64,000 bases of DNA, taken from the NCBI GenBank assembly GCA_016873495.1, contig VGXC01000001.1, positions 62,001 to 126,000 of the forward strand, in the 5' to 3' direction. The position numbers were made by a program, and so were the translations under genes. Position 1 is the first letter of the stretch. Each line of letters begins with the position of its first letter. Source of the stretch: Nitrospira sp. Its GTDB lineage: Bacteria; Nitrospirota; Nitrospiria; Nitrospirales; Nitrospiraceae. The notes below the pieces were generated by a model that was not told the DNA's origin, did not search any database, and worked only from the letters and a program-made list of their open reading frames with translations. Below, one piece after another: positions 1-8,504 of this stretch.

Positions 1-688
1 TGGGCGGTGCCTGAGCGGAGGCATCCGTGAGGTACTCGCGGTAGACTCGGAGCACCATTTCATAGCGCAATGGAGAGCCGTACTGATAGGGGCTCTTCCA
101 TTCGACTTCGCCGCCGAGCCGATCACGGTGCCACCCGGCCGATGAGTCTTGAAAACGAAACGCGGAGCTGGCGAGAAAGAGGTTGGCTTCCTTCGCCCAG
201 CGGGTCGGATGGAAACTGTGCTGCGCCATCGCCAGCTCGAAGTTCGGACGCCGCTGGTTGTACCGGAAGATGGCCGCCAGTTTGGTGGCGTCCCCGCCGA
301 TGTTGTATTCACCGGCGCCCGCCGTCACATCGACGTCCTGATTGGTTTTCCCGGTAGAGAAGTTCACGATCGGGGCCAACGTGAACTTTTCTCGAACGAC
401 CACGACCAATACTTGATCGATAACCGAGACTTGCACCGCATCGAAGATGGCCAGGTTCCGCACGCGCCGCTCGAACTCCTGGATGTCCTCGTCGCTGAAA
501 TGGTCCGGTACATGCCGAGGCAACAGCTCCAGAATCGTCTTGGGCTTGGTGTGGAGGACTCCCGTCACGTCGCTCCGGACAATGAAGTGCCCCTCGGTCG
601 TCTGGGCCTCTGCCTGCTGGAGGCTGCCCCCGAGCCACAGACAGGCAACCGCAGCAAGACAGCGTAAGGCACAGGACATTTCCCGCAT
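1..688 (-). CDS. Outer-membrane POTRA/beta-barrel protein, partial (BamA/surface-antigen type)
   Basis: The reading frame is open to the left edge, so only the first 229 residues are visible. It begins with a clear signal peptide (about 28 residues, ending AEA), followed by one POTRA-like segment (about residues 32-100, containing the RNLAIFDAVQV type helix-strand pattern) and then amphipathic strands typical of a barrel (residues 105-229). POTRA-barrel proteins of this type sit in the outer membrane and act in protein or lipid insertion, or as D15-like surface antigens. The start at 688 is chosen because GGGAG lies 6 bases upstream. It could be a patatin-like or TamA-like barrel; the missing C-terminus prevents a decision. 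Confidence 0.7.
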   Translation of the reverse strand, partial: MREMSCALRCLAAVACLWLGGSLQQAEAQTTEGHFIVRSDVTGVLHTKPKTILELLPRHVPDHFSDEDIQEFERRVRNLAIFDAVQVSVIDQVLVVVVREKFTLAPIVNFSTGKTNQDVDVTAGAGEYNIGGDATKLAAIFRYNQRRPNFELAMAQHSFHPTRWAKEANLFLASSAFRFQDSSAGWHRDRLGGEVEWKSPYQYGSPLRYEMVLRVYREYLTDASAQAPP

Positions 689-776
689 AGACGGCTCCCG
701 CTCCCGGCCTTCATGGCGAGAGCGCATTGGATGGTTCACAATGGCGGACGGATAGCGTTGAAACGGGAGGATCGTC

Positions 777-1139
777 TCAGATGCGGAGCGGCAGAGAGAT
801 TGAAACCGATCGACGGGGAGACGCCCAGGGAGGGCCATGGATCAGGGCCAACCCGAGCAAGAGGTTATCCAGTGGAAGTCCGATCGGGCCCAGGAAGGCC
901 GTCTCATGGCTAAGCGGCAGGAGGGGATGGTCCGGCGACGTCGATCCGAGGAGGCGCGGAGCCGGAACGGCTACATCTGCGGCGGCTTCGTCCTGTATCG
1001 CCCCTTCGGCGGCGGATGCTTCATCGATCTCGAAGAGGGTATCCTCAACCAGATCGGCGGAAAGGCCGAGCGTCACCGCCACGGCAAGCCAGGTCACTGC
1101 TCGCAGAGTAGTCGACCATCGGGAATACCGCATCGCCAA
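777..1139 (-). CDS. Hypothetical exported or membrane protein, 120 aa
   Basis: I do not recognise a family. The product starts with a basic stretch and a hydrophobic helix (about residues 10-30) ending near ASAAEG, which reads as a signal peptide or anchor. A second hydrophobic stretch lies around residues 85-105. AGGA stands just before the start, and an in-frame ATG two codons later is equally usable. The gene lies 20 bases downstream of the 160-aa hypothetical on the same strand, so the two are probably cotranscribed. The weak family signal keeps confidence moderate. Confidence 0.5.
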   Translation of the reverse strand: MAMRYSRWSTTLRAVTWLAVAVTLGLSADLVEDTLFEIDEASAAEGAIQDEAAADVAVPAPRLLGSTSPDHPLLPLSHETAFLGPIGLPLDNLLLGLALIHGPPWASPRRSVSISLPLRI

Positions 1140-1159
1140 GCGTCCTGAGATTCGGATCG

Positions 1160-1642
1160 TTACCGCTCCGGATTACGCGCCGCCGAGACCGCCGAGGCAA
1201 AGGCCAGCAGGCTCTTGCGCGCCTCGTCGTCCAGCGCCAGCAGCAGATGGGCTTCTTCCCCGTGCATGAGCCGGAGGCTCAGGAACGGCTCCTCCTGCCG
1301 CTTCTCCCGGTTATCCCAGACCGCATCGATCAACTGCACCTTGTCCAGGTCGCGGGCCGAGACGACGTCGTAGCGGAAGTAGGAGTCGCCGATGACCATG
1401 TCGTAGAGGACGTTTCCCGCCGTCAGGACCGCGAGGTTGAAGCGCCCCTGTTCCTCGTAGCCTTCCGGCAGATACTTGTTGATGTGCAGGAGGGCCACCT
1501 TGCGGTCGCCCAGCGCCGCCTGGATGTTTTTCTTGAGGGCATCGTAATCGAGCTGCAACGCCTTTTCATCCGGACCCGTCGCGTCCACTGCCGCCTGTTG
1601 CACCGCCTCAAAGACTCCTGCCGCCGTCGTCACACTGCTCAT
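1160..1642 (-). CDS. Conserved hypothetical protein, 160 aa
   Basis: This is a soluble protein with no signal peptide or membrane segment and no family that I can name. The composition is balanced, with a mixed alpha/beta look and a highly charged C-terminal half (residues 95-155, including RLMHGEEAHLLLALDDEARK). GGAG-type Shine-Dalgarno bases (AAGGAGA) precede the ATG. The downstream gene (777-1139) follows closely, suggesting a two-gene unit. Upstream lies a 119-base gap with GC-rich partial inverted repeats and no recognisable gene. Confidence 0.65.
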   Translation of the reverse strand: MSSVTTAAGVFEAVQQAAVDATGPDEKALQLDYDALKKNIQAALGDRKVALLHINKYLPEGYEEQGRFNLAVLTAGNVLYDMVIGDSYFRYDVVSARDLDKVQLIDAVWDNREKRQEEPFLSLRLMHGEEAHLLLALDDEARKSLLAFASAVSAARNPER

Positions 1643-1761
1643 ACAACCAATCTCCTTCCTTAACCAGAGGCCCCGTTGTCACTCAGGCCGACCTGCACCG
1701 CCGCTACCGATAAGCCGGCTACCGGTTACGGTACCCGGAGTGAGCCGGCTATTGCAAGGGC

Positions 1762-3228
1762 TCAGGGACCGACTGCCTGTAGACGATGAGAAAAATGGGA
1801 CCGTCCCGTCTGATCGAACACTTCGAGGAGGAGCGTTGATCCGTTGACGGTCACGTGGCAGAAATTCTGGAAGTCGCCTTCGGTAAACAGCGTGGAGGGG
1901 CTCAAGTCCCGATTGGGTTGGGTCGGCTTTCCGGGCGCCGCCGAGAGCGGCCCACAGATAAATTCATGAAAGTCCGGCTTCCCATCCCCGTTAGGGTCAT
2001 AGACATTGGCTTGGGCGAAATGTACGTCCCCGGCCAGCCAGACGAGGTTCGTGACGCGTCGGTCCAGGATGGCCTGGACGATCGCCTGGAGTTCCGTCTG
2101 GAACCCAGTGCCATCCGCCCCTCTGGCCCAGCTGTCGTTGCCCGGCGCCTGCTTGCTGCCGCCCTTGGGATTGGAAAGCGGGACGCTGGTTGCAATGATT
2201 TTCCAGGTAGCCGTGGATTCCGATAATCCCTTTATCAGCCATTCCCGCTGGGCCGCTCCGAGCATCGTCTTGCCCGGCCCATCGGGCTCTGAGTTTTTGC
2301 TGCGATATTGCCGGGTGTCCAGGATGAACAGTTCCAGATCCGCCCCGTGACGAACTTTACGATAGAGGCGAGTCGGGTCTTCCGGAGGCGTGCCGATGGG
2401 CCAATACTCGAGCAAGGCCTGGCGGCCGGTGGGCATCAGAGGCTCCGAGGGTCCCGAAAAGTTATTGCGCACCTCGTGGTCATCCCAGATCACGTAGACC
2501 GGCACCGAGGCGAGGAAGCGCTGGAGGAACCAATCCCCCCGCTGATACCGGTGCTTGCCCCGATAGTCATCCAACGTCGCAGCGAGGAAATCCCCGCCCG
2601 GTTCGTTCGGCGGCGCAGGGCAGCGATCGTCTCCGTATATGGTGTCTCCGAGGAATATAAAAAACGAGGGGTTCCTGCCGAGCATGGCATCGAAAATAGG
2701 GTACCCAAACCGCTCCCGACGACAACGCTGCTGCCCCCCTAGATCGCCGCTCCAGAGAAAGGTGACCGGCTCCGCGACGTCCGGCGCCGCGGCGGTCCTG
2801 AAGCGTCCCTGCCCTGCCTCGCGAGCCGACTCCTGGAACGAACGGCCGTCGATGCGGGCGACCAAGACCCGATACCGGTAGGCAGTGGTCGGCGCCAGTC
2901 CGCCCGCCGGGACGGCGAGCGTAAAATCCCGTTCACCGACGGTCGTGGCGACAGCAGACTGGCTCAAAATCTCAGGTTGTCGATCCGGCGACCAGACCAC
3001 CTGTACGCGAGCGGGTCCATCGGTCCTGACCCAGATCACCGCGGAGCGGTCGGTGACGTCGCCGACCGCCACTCCTTGAGGTAACGGGGCCTCGGTCGGC
3101 ATTGGCTGTTCGGAAAAGGGACCGGACGGAGGCAGCCCCGGGCGAGAGTCCGACACACAGCCCTGACCAACCGACAGCAGGATGAGCCCGATCGCGACCC
3201 GACATCTGCCCGAGACCGACGTTATCAT
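1762..3228 (-). CDS. PhoD-like alkaline phosphatase/phosphodiesterase
   Basis: 488 aa. This is a metallophosphoesterase of the PhoD type, expected to hydrolyse phosphate mono- or diesters outside the cytoplasm. The sequence shows an N-terminal export signal with a Cys at residue 24 (an imperfect lipobox), a fibronectin-like N-terminal region (about residues 45-145), and the metal-binding motifs WSGDLGG, FLGDTIYGDD, WDDHEVRNNF and LAGDVHFAQ in the correct order. Together these cover the Asp/Asn/His ligands of the family. The gene is monocistronic, with a divergent small gene at 3351. No Pho box was identified. Confidence 0.85.
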   Translation of the reverse strand: MITSVSGRCRVAIGLILLSVGQGCVSDSRPGLPPSGPFSEQPMPTEAPLPQGVAVGDVTDRSAVIWVRTDGPARVQVVWSPDRQPEILSQSAVATTVGERDFTLAVPAGGLAPTTAYRYRVLVARIDGRSFQESAREAGQGRFRTAAAPDVAEPVTFLWSGDLGGQQRCRRERFGYPIFDAMLGRNPSFFIFLGDTIYGDDRCPAPPNEPGGDFLAATLDDYRGKHRYQRGDWFLQRFLASVPVYVIWDDHEVRNNFSGPSEPLMPTGRQALLEYWPIGTPPEDPTRLYRKVRHGADLELFILDTRQYRSKNSEPDGPGKTMLGAAQREWLIKGLSESTATWKIIATSVPLSNPKGGSKQAPGNDSWARGADGTGFQTELQAIVQAILDRRVTNLVWLAGDVHFAQANVYDPNGDGKPDFHEFICGPLSAAPGKPTQPNRDLSPSTLFTEGDFQNFCHVTVNGSTLLLEVFDQTGRSHFSHRLQAVGP

Positions 3229-3350
3229 GGGATTCCCTCACGAACGCGCAGGACGCCGTTACGCGCGGCCCCACCGAGCGGTTGCATTCTCCACGATGGG
3301 TTCGGCATACTGCACCGCATCTGTTGGCTGTATCCGATGGGAACCCAGTG

Positions 3351-3560
3351 ATGAATAACGAAACTTGTTCGGTTGGCAATTGCACGTTCCGGGTCTATGC
3401 GCCGGCGGGAACCGGAGGCCTCTGCAAGGAGCACTTTCTCAGCTTCGTCACCTGGCGGCGCAGAAAAGGCCCCGCCATGTTTCATAAGTACGCGGCCATG
3501 ACCATGGACGAGCGCGATGCCGTGCTGGCCGAATGGAGCACCACGCTCACGGCCGAGTAA
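3351..3560 (+). CDS. Small Cys-containing hypothetical protein, 69 aa
   Basis: The product opens with CSVGNC and has a third Cys about 20 residues on (GGLCKEHF), followed by a basic WRRRK segment and an acidic C-terminal helix. The Cys/His spacing (C-x4-C, then C-x2-H) is compatible with binding one metal ion, but I know of no named family. The ATG at 3351 is preferred over an upstream in-frame start at 3282 because the Cys-containing region starts immediately after it and the upstream residues look non-coding. It is convergent with, and 2 bases from, the SnoaL-like gene, and divergent from the PhoD-like gene. Confidence 0.55.
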   Translation: MNNETCSVGNCTFRVYAPAGTGGLCKEHFLSFVTWRRRKGPAMFHKYAAMTMDERDAVLAEWSTTLTAE

Positions 3561-3562
3561 GG

Positions 3563-3973
3563 TCATTCCATCACGGGAGATCCGTGGTGGTGGATGATCT
3601 GCCACCGGTCTCCAGTCTTCTCATACAAATTGGTCGCAAGCACCCGGCTGCCCTGCGACTGCTCTCCCTGCCGGCTCGTGATCTGCTCGGTGCAGACCAC
3701 CCAGGCCACGTCCCCCGCCACCTGAATCTGGATCTCGGTCAGTTCGAAGGTCATGGCGAAGGTGTTGTTGAAGATCAGCACCCAGGAGTCCCGCACCGCG
3801 GGCCAGCCGGCCCGCAGGGTCCAACCGGGATGAATGCAGGTGACGTACTCCTGCTGGGCCCAAATCCGGTCCATCCGCGCTACGTCCAGGCTTTCGAACG
3901 CCTCATAAAATTCCTGGTTCGCGCGGGTGACTTCCTCGATTTTGGTTTTCAACAGCTCTTCGGCGTCGCTCAT
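3563..3973 (-). CDS. SnoaL/NTF2-like domain protein
   Basis: 136 aa, the usual size for a single SnoaL_3/DUF4440-type cone fold. Family features visible are the N-terminal helix with NQEFYEAFESLDVARM, the strand motif TCIHPGW, and the C-terminal GDRWQIIHHHGSPV. These proteins are small cytoplasmic ligand-binding or isomerase-like domains with varied roles, so the substrate cannot be inferred. It stands alone between the small Cys protein and the inverted-repeat element. Confidence 0.8.
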   Translation of the reverse strand: MSDAEELLKTKIEEVTRANQEFYEAFESLDVARMDRIWAQQEYVTCIHPGWTLRAGWPAVRDSWVLIFNNTFAMTFELTEIQIQVAGDVAWVVCTEQITSRQGEQSQGSRVLATNLYEKTGDRWQIIHHHGSPVME

Positions 3974-4069
3974 GGAGGCGCATCATACCTCAATCGAACG
4001 GACGGACACAAAAAATCGGCGACCGGGAGGCGCGCCTGCCGGTCGCCGGCGGTCATCGCTCGGACGCTT

Positions 4070-4240
4070 CTAGCAGGCTGTTGAAACAGTCCGCCAGCCT
4101 CGCTCTCGCATCGCCTCTTCGCTCGCTGCGGCCTCGCTGGACGGCCTTTTTGACCATCCTGCGGGAAGTCTCATGCCATCTCAATCTATCGAGCCAGTGG
4201 TGTCCAAGTGGTGCCAAATAGTTTTTCAACAGCATGCTAG
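4070..4240. mobile_element. MITE-like element with 21-bp terminal inverted repeats
   Basis: The ends at 4070-4090 and 4220-4240 are inverted repeats matching at 18 of 21 positions (CTAGCAGGCTGTTGAAACAGT against CTAGCATGCTGTTGAAAAACT). The 171-bp interior encodes no credible protein, although a 60-aa frame runs through it. Both tips carry CTAG. The right tip supplies the TAG stop codon of the neighbouring exported-protein gene, so the element sits exactly at that gene's end. The size, inverted ends and lack of a transposase suggest a non-autonomous MITE or REP-type repeat, to be confirmed by finding other genomic copies. Confidence 0.6.
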
Positions 4241-4701
4241 AATCCGGACAAGCCTTTCTTCAGGGCATCGGCCCCTTCCTTCAGCGCCTCGCCTTCTTTC
4301 TTGACCGCGTCTGCGGCCGCCCCGGTCTTCTCCTTCGCCGCTTTGGCGGCTTCGACTTTTTCTTGCGCCGCCGCCTGCACGTTGTCCTTGCTTGCCTGGA
4401 CCGCATCGGCCTTAGCCTTCACCGCATCCTTACCGGCTTGCACCTTGGTCGCCGCTTGCGCCTGTGTGTCCTCGACTTTGGCTTTGACCTTGGACTTCTT
4501 CTCCTGAATCTTCGCCGCGGCCTTGCCAGGCGCTTCCGCTGCCGCCTGCGTCTTCTGCTGAGCCGCATCGACCCCTTTCTGCATACTCTCCATTCCCTTC
4601 TGGACTCCCGTCTCAGCCGCCGTCGGGACAGGGAGCCAGCCCCAGAGCAGCAAACCAACACCGATCATCATGACCGCCAGGAAGGCCTTCGTCGTTCGCA
4701 T
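4237..4701 (-). CDS. Exported Ala/Lys-rich coiled-coil (LEA-like) protein
   Basis: 154 aa. An N-terminal signal peptide (residues 1-29, ending PTAAE) is followed by a low-complexity helix of A, K, Q, E and V with repeated AAxxK units from residue 30 to the end. The pattern resembles late-embryogenesis-abundant or apolipophorin-like stress proteins, so a periplasmic protective or structural role is possible but unproven. The stop codon lies inside the terminal repeat of the 4070-4240 element. It is downstream of mscL on the same strand, suggesting a shared envelope-stress context. Confidence 0.65.
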   Translation of the reverse strand: MRTTKAFLAVMMIGVGLLLWGWLPVPTAAETGVQKGMESMQKGVDAAQQKTQAAAEAPGKAAAKIQEKKSKVKAKVEDTQAQAATKVQAGKDAVKAKADAVQASKDNVQAAAQEKVEAAKAAKEKTGAAADAVKKEGEALKEGADALKKGLSGF

Positions 4702-4742
4702 GCCTTGCTCCTTTCTCGGTTAGGGGATCGCGGCCTCGCGCA

Positions 4743-5177
4743 CTACTTCTGCTCGGCCGTGCAATGGGCGCATCGCGTCGCCCTCGAAGGAATAGCCGAC
4801 AGGCAATAGAGACACTCCTTCGTCGCCGGCGCGGGCGGCGCCTCCGGTTGAGCCTTCAACCGGTTCACCTGGCGAACCAGGAGAAAGATCGTAAAGGCCA
4901 CGATAATGAAGTCCAGGACCGTTTGCAAAAATACCCCGTAGTTGATGGTGGGCGCCCCGGCTGCCTTGGCCGCGGCCAGAGAGGGCTGCGGCTGGCCCGA
5001 GAGGTTGATGAACAGGCTCGAGAAGTCCACTTTGCCCACTAGCAGGCCGAGGGGCGGCATCAGGATATCGCTCACCATGGAGGAGACGATCTTGCTGAAG
5101 GCCCCGCCGACGACGATTCCGATGGCCATATCGAGGACATTACCGCGCATGGCGAAGGCTTTGAACTCTTTGAGCAT
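4743..5177 (-). CDS. mscL: Large-conductance mechanosensitive channel MscL with a zinc-ribbon tail
   Basis: 144 aa. MscL forms a homopentameric inner-membrane pore that releases solutes under hypo-osmotic shock. The N-terminal amphipathic helix ([19 protein letters not shown]), TM1 ([20 protein letters not shown]) and TM2 ([21 protein letters not shown]) are clear. The C-terminus adds CLYC and CAHC pairs separated by 10 residues, an apparent zinc ribbon absent from the E. coli protein. AGGAGGA precedes the ATG. Confidence 0.93.
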   Translation of the reverse strand: MLKEFKAFAMRGNVLDMAIGIVVGGAFSKIVSSMVSDILMPPLGLLVGKVDFSSLFINLSGQPQPSLAAAKAAGAPTINYGVFLQTVLDFIIVAFTIFLLVRQVNRLKAQPEAPPAPATKECLYCLSAIPSRATRCAHCTAEQK

Positions 5178-5243
5178 GCTGTTCCTCCTTTGACCCGATC
5201 AAGGCCGGTCGCGCGCCACTAGAATCGGCGCAGTCGCTTGCCG

Positions 5244-6629
5244 TTACAGATTCGAAAGAATATCGAAGTCGGCCAGGCGGCGGTAAAAGGTGGCCCGACT
5301 GACGCCCAGGAGACGGGCCGCCACCGTCCGATTTCCATTGGCTTCGGCCAACGCGGCAATGATCCGTTCCCGTTCGTCCCCGGAAGAGGTCCCTGAGAGG
5401 GAAGGCGGGCCGTCAGCTTGGGCGATCTCCGGGGGAAGATCGGCCGTCTCGAGGACTCCCCCCCGGCAATATACTGCCGCGCTCTCTATCGCGCTTTTCA
5501 ACTCGCGCACGTTACCGGGCCATTGGTACTCCGTGAGACGATGCATGGCCTGATTGCTCACATCCCGCACCCCCTGCCCGGTCGCCCCGCGGCACGGCAC
5601 GAGAAACGACGCCACCAGCAGCGGAATGTCCTCCCGCCGCTCTCGCAGCGGGGGGAGCTGAATCCGCGCGACCCGCAAGCGGTACAGGAGGTCCGCGCGG
5701 AACCGGCCGGCGACGACGTCCTGGCTCAAATTGTGATGGGTCGCCGCCAGAACACGCACATCGACCTTGCGGGGGCTGGTCTCCCCGATCCGGGTCACCT
5801 CTTTTTCCTGCAGCACCCGCAACAAGGCGGTCTGCACCGGACCGGGAATGTCGCCGATCTCATCCAGAAAGATCGTCCCGCCCGACGCCGCCTCAAAAAA
5901 CCCCTGCTGGGACTCGGAGGCTCCGGTAAACGCCCCTCGCCGGTGGCCAAAGAGCTGGCTGCCCAACAACGACTCGGTCAACCCCGCACAATTCACCGCG
6001 ATGAAGGGGTGGTCGGCCCGCCGGCTGCATGCGTGAATGGCGCGCGCCACCAGCTCTTTCCCGGTCCCGGTCTCGCCCTCGATCAGCACGGTGACGTCCG
6101 CCTTCGCGACATCGCGAATCTTCTGGTAGACCAGGTTGATCGCCGGGCTCGCCCCCACCAGGTCTTCGAAGGACGCCTCGCCGGCGAACCGGACGGTCCG
6201 CGGGGCTTCCGGCCTCGCCTCGCTCGGCCTCCCGGCCTCCGCCAGCCGCCGTTGCGCCCGATCCCGGACCAGTTCCTCGGCGATGGTCAACCGGACTTTC
6301 AGCAAAGCCGGAGGTACCGGCTTCGCCACGTAATCGTTGGCCCCGGCCTGCAAAACGGCGTGCACATCGTCCGGTTGATCCCGCGCCGTGATCATGACAA
6401 TCACGCTGTGCGCCCCCTCGGGCATGGCTCGGATCCGCCGGCAGAGTTCCAGTCCGTCTATCCCGGGCAACTGCCAGTCCAGCAACACCAGCGGGTGCCG
6501 GTCCCGCTGGTAGGCCACCCAGGCGGATTCGGCGTCGCAACAAGCCGTGACGTCATGCCCGCGCGCACCGAGCAACTTTTCGAACAGCCGCCGTAAATCT
6601 TCGTCATCATCGACCAGCAATACGTGCAT
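5244..6629 (-). CDS. Sigma-54-dependent response regulator (NtrC family)
   Basis: 461 aa. The receiver domain (residues 1-120) has phosphoacceptor Asp in LVLLDWQLPG and the conserved Lys in YVAKPV. The AAA+ domain (about 150-385) has Walker A GETGTGKE, the sigma-54-contacting loop GAFTGA and Walker B FLDEIGD. A Fis-type helix-turn-helix (NRTVAARLLGVSRATFYRRL) ends the protein. It should activate RpoN promoters when phosphorylated. The ATG at 6629 follows GAGGG at a good distance and is preferred to a TTG four codons upstream. It lies 34 bases after the HPt gene and probably receives phosphate from that relay. Confidence 0.92.
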   Translation of the reverse strand: MHVLLVDDDEDLRRLFEKLLGARGHDVTACCDAESAWVAYQRDRHPLVLLDWQLPGIDGLELCRRIRAMPEGAHSVIVMITARDQPDDVHAVLQAGANDYVAKPVPPALLKVRLTIAEELVRDRAQRRLAEAGRPSEARPEAPRTVRFAGEASFEDLVGASPAINLVYQKIRDVAKADVTVLIEGETGTGKELVARAIHACSRRADHPFIAVNCAGLTESLLGSQLFGHRRGAFTGASESQQGFFEAASGGTIFLDEIGDIPGPVQTALLRVLQEKEVTRIGETSPRKVDVRVLAATHHNLSQDVVAGRFRADLLYRLRVARIQLPPLRERREDIPLLVASFLVPCRGATGQGVRDVSNQAMHRLTEYQWPGNVRELKSAIESAAVYCRGGVLETADLPPEIAQADGPPSLSGTSSGDERERIIAALAEANGNRTVAARLLGVSRATFYRRLADFDILSNL

Positions 6630-6663
6630 ACTGTCCCTCAAGCCTGCATTTGCCGGACCGGGG

Positions 6664-6996
6664 TTACGAAGCCTCGTAAACGACTTCCACGCGACTCAAG
6701 TAGGAGGACAGCTCATCGATCCGGATTCGAACGGCCGCATGGTTTCGCTCGTGGGCCGCCTGCTCCAACGCCAATCCGATGGCGCTCAGGCCGTCGAAAC
6801 CGTACCCGCCGCCGTCCCCTTTCATCCGATGGCCCAACGTTTGAATCGTTTTGAAATCTCCCTGTTCGACGGCGGCGATGAGCGTGGCCACATCCTTTCG
6901 CCGATTCTCCAGAAAGCCGGGAATCAACTCCTGCAAGTCCGGATCCCCGTGAATGATGATTTTGCCCCGCGGTGCTCCGTTCGCCCCAGACGTCAT
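6664..6996 (-). CDS. Histidine phosphotransfer (HPt) protein
   Basis: 110 aa, a stand-alone HPt domain. The phosphorylatable His is His56 in TLGHRMKGDGGGYGF, the usual HRxKG signature. It should shuttle phosphate between the receiver domains of the adjacent hybrid kinase and an output regulator. The ATG at 6996 overlaps the kinase stop by 4 bases (ATGA), which implies translational coupling. Longer upstream reading of the frame runs inside the kinase gene and is not coding. Confidence 0.9.
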   Translation of the reverse strand: MTSGANGAPRGKIIIHGDPDLQELIPGFLENRRKDVATLIAAVEQGDFKTIQTLGHRMKGDGGGYGFDGLSAIGLALEQAAHERNHAAVRIRIDELSSYLSRVEVVYEAS

Positions 6997-8376
6997 CTTG
7001 TCACACTCCCGGTGTGTTCGTTGATCGCCGTCAGCAGCGTCGCTTTCTTGATGGGCTTGATGAGGTGGGCCGTGCAGCCCGCCTCCATGCTTTTCCGAAT
7101 CTCTTCCGGAAGCGCATTCGCCGTCAAGGCGACAATGGGGGTGGCCGTCCGGCCATGTTTCTGCTCCCACCGCCGGATCGCCCTCGTGGCGGTATGGCCG
7201 TCCATCACCGGCATCTGGACATCCATGAGGACCAGATCGTAGCGACTCCGCTGAAACTTGTCCACGGCGGCCTGGCCGTGTTCGGCGATATCAATGGCAT
7301 AGGGGAATGTCTTCAAATACGACAGAATGAGCAGACGATTGTCCGGCGAGTCTTCGACCAGCAGAATGCGCAGCGGCGGCACCTCTTCGGACTGGCCCCC
7401 CGGCGCCGCCTTGCTCTGACTCAACACGGCGGAAATGGCGTGCATCAGATCGGCCCGTTTGATCGGCTTGACCAGATAGCCGGCGAGGCCGACCTGCCGA
7501 GCACGGGTGATGTCCCCGCTACGATTGTCCGAACTGAGCATGAGCACCATGGTGCCGCCGACCTGCTGAAGGCGCTCCGCCACTTGAAACCTGTCTTGGC
7601 TCCCTAGGCAACGATCCAACAGGACCAGTTGGTACGGCAGGCCCTCGGCTCTGGCCCGTTCAAACTCGCGCAGTCCGGCCTCCCCGCTGGCTGCTTCCGT
7701 GACCGATGCCCCCCACGCGGAGCAACTTTCCTTCATGATCATCCGATCGGTGTCCCGGTCGTCCATCAACAGGATTCGAAGCCCGTTCAACTCCACCGGC
7801 GCCGCCGACGCAGGCTGGCTCGGCCTGGCCTGCACCCCGAAGCCGGCCGTGAAATAAAATGTGCTGCCTCGGCCGACCTCGCTGTCGACCCAGATGCGCC
7901 CCCCCATTAACTCCACCAAGCGCTTGGCAATGGCCAGCCCCAGTCCTGTTCCCCCATATTGCCTGGTGGTCGAGGTATCCGCCTGGGTGAACCGCTCGAA
8001 AATTACGCCTACTTTGTCCGCGTCGATGCCGATCCCCGTGTCCGACACCGAGAACGTCAACCGGCCCGGCGCCTGCGCATCCACGTCGGGTTCGACCAAC
8101 AATTTGACGGTGCCTCGGTCCGTAAATTTAATCGCGTTTCCCATCAGGTTGAGCAGCACCTGCCGCAGACGGCGCGGGTCGCCTTCGAGCGCGGACGGAA
8201 TGCGGGGGCTGATCTGCCATGTCAACGCCAATCCTTTTTCTTGCGCGCGGATCGCCACCATCTCGACGGTTTTCTCAACCAACTCGCGGAGGTCGAAGCC
8301 GACCCGCTCCATCTCCAGATGCCCGGCTTCTACCTTGGACAGATCGAGGATGTCGTTGATCAATTCCAGAAGATTG

Positions 8377-8383
8377 CCCCCCC
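8377..8383. other. C7 homopolymer at the kinase frameshift (HisKA to HATPase junction)
   Basis: Seven C on the plus strand (seven G in the sense strand). With six, the sense frame reads [12 protein letters not shown] through the junction; with seven it leaves the frame. The conserved continuation of the HisKA second helix makes the intended frame unambiguous. Confidence 0.9.
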
Positions 8384-8473
8384 GCGCGCTGGAAAATCCT
8401 GACATATTCCGCCTGCTCCCGGGTCAGCGGCGTTTCCAGGAGCAGGTCGGCGATGCCGATGATCGCATTCATG

Positions 8474-8504
<31 letters not shown>

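Noticed and set aside
1643-1761. GC-rich partial inverted repeats near CCGGCTACCGG
   Set aside because: The arms are short and imperfect with no T-run; it is not distinguishable from background in GC-rich DNA.
4053-4235. A 60-codon frame inside the inverted-repeat element
   Set aside because: No ribosome binding site, no transposase motifs, and it spans the element ends; treated as non-coding.
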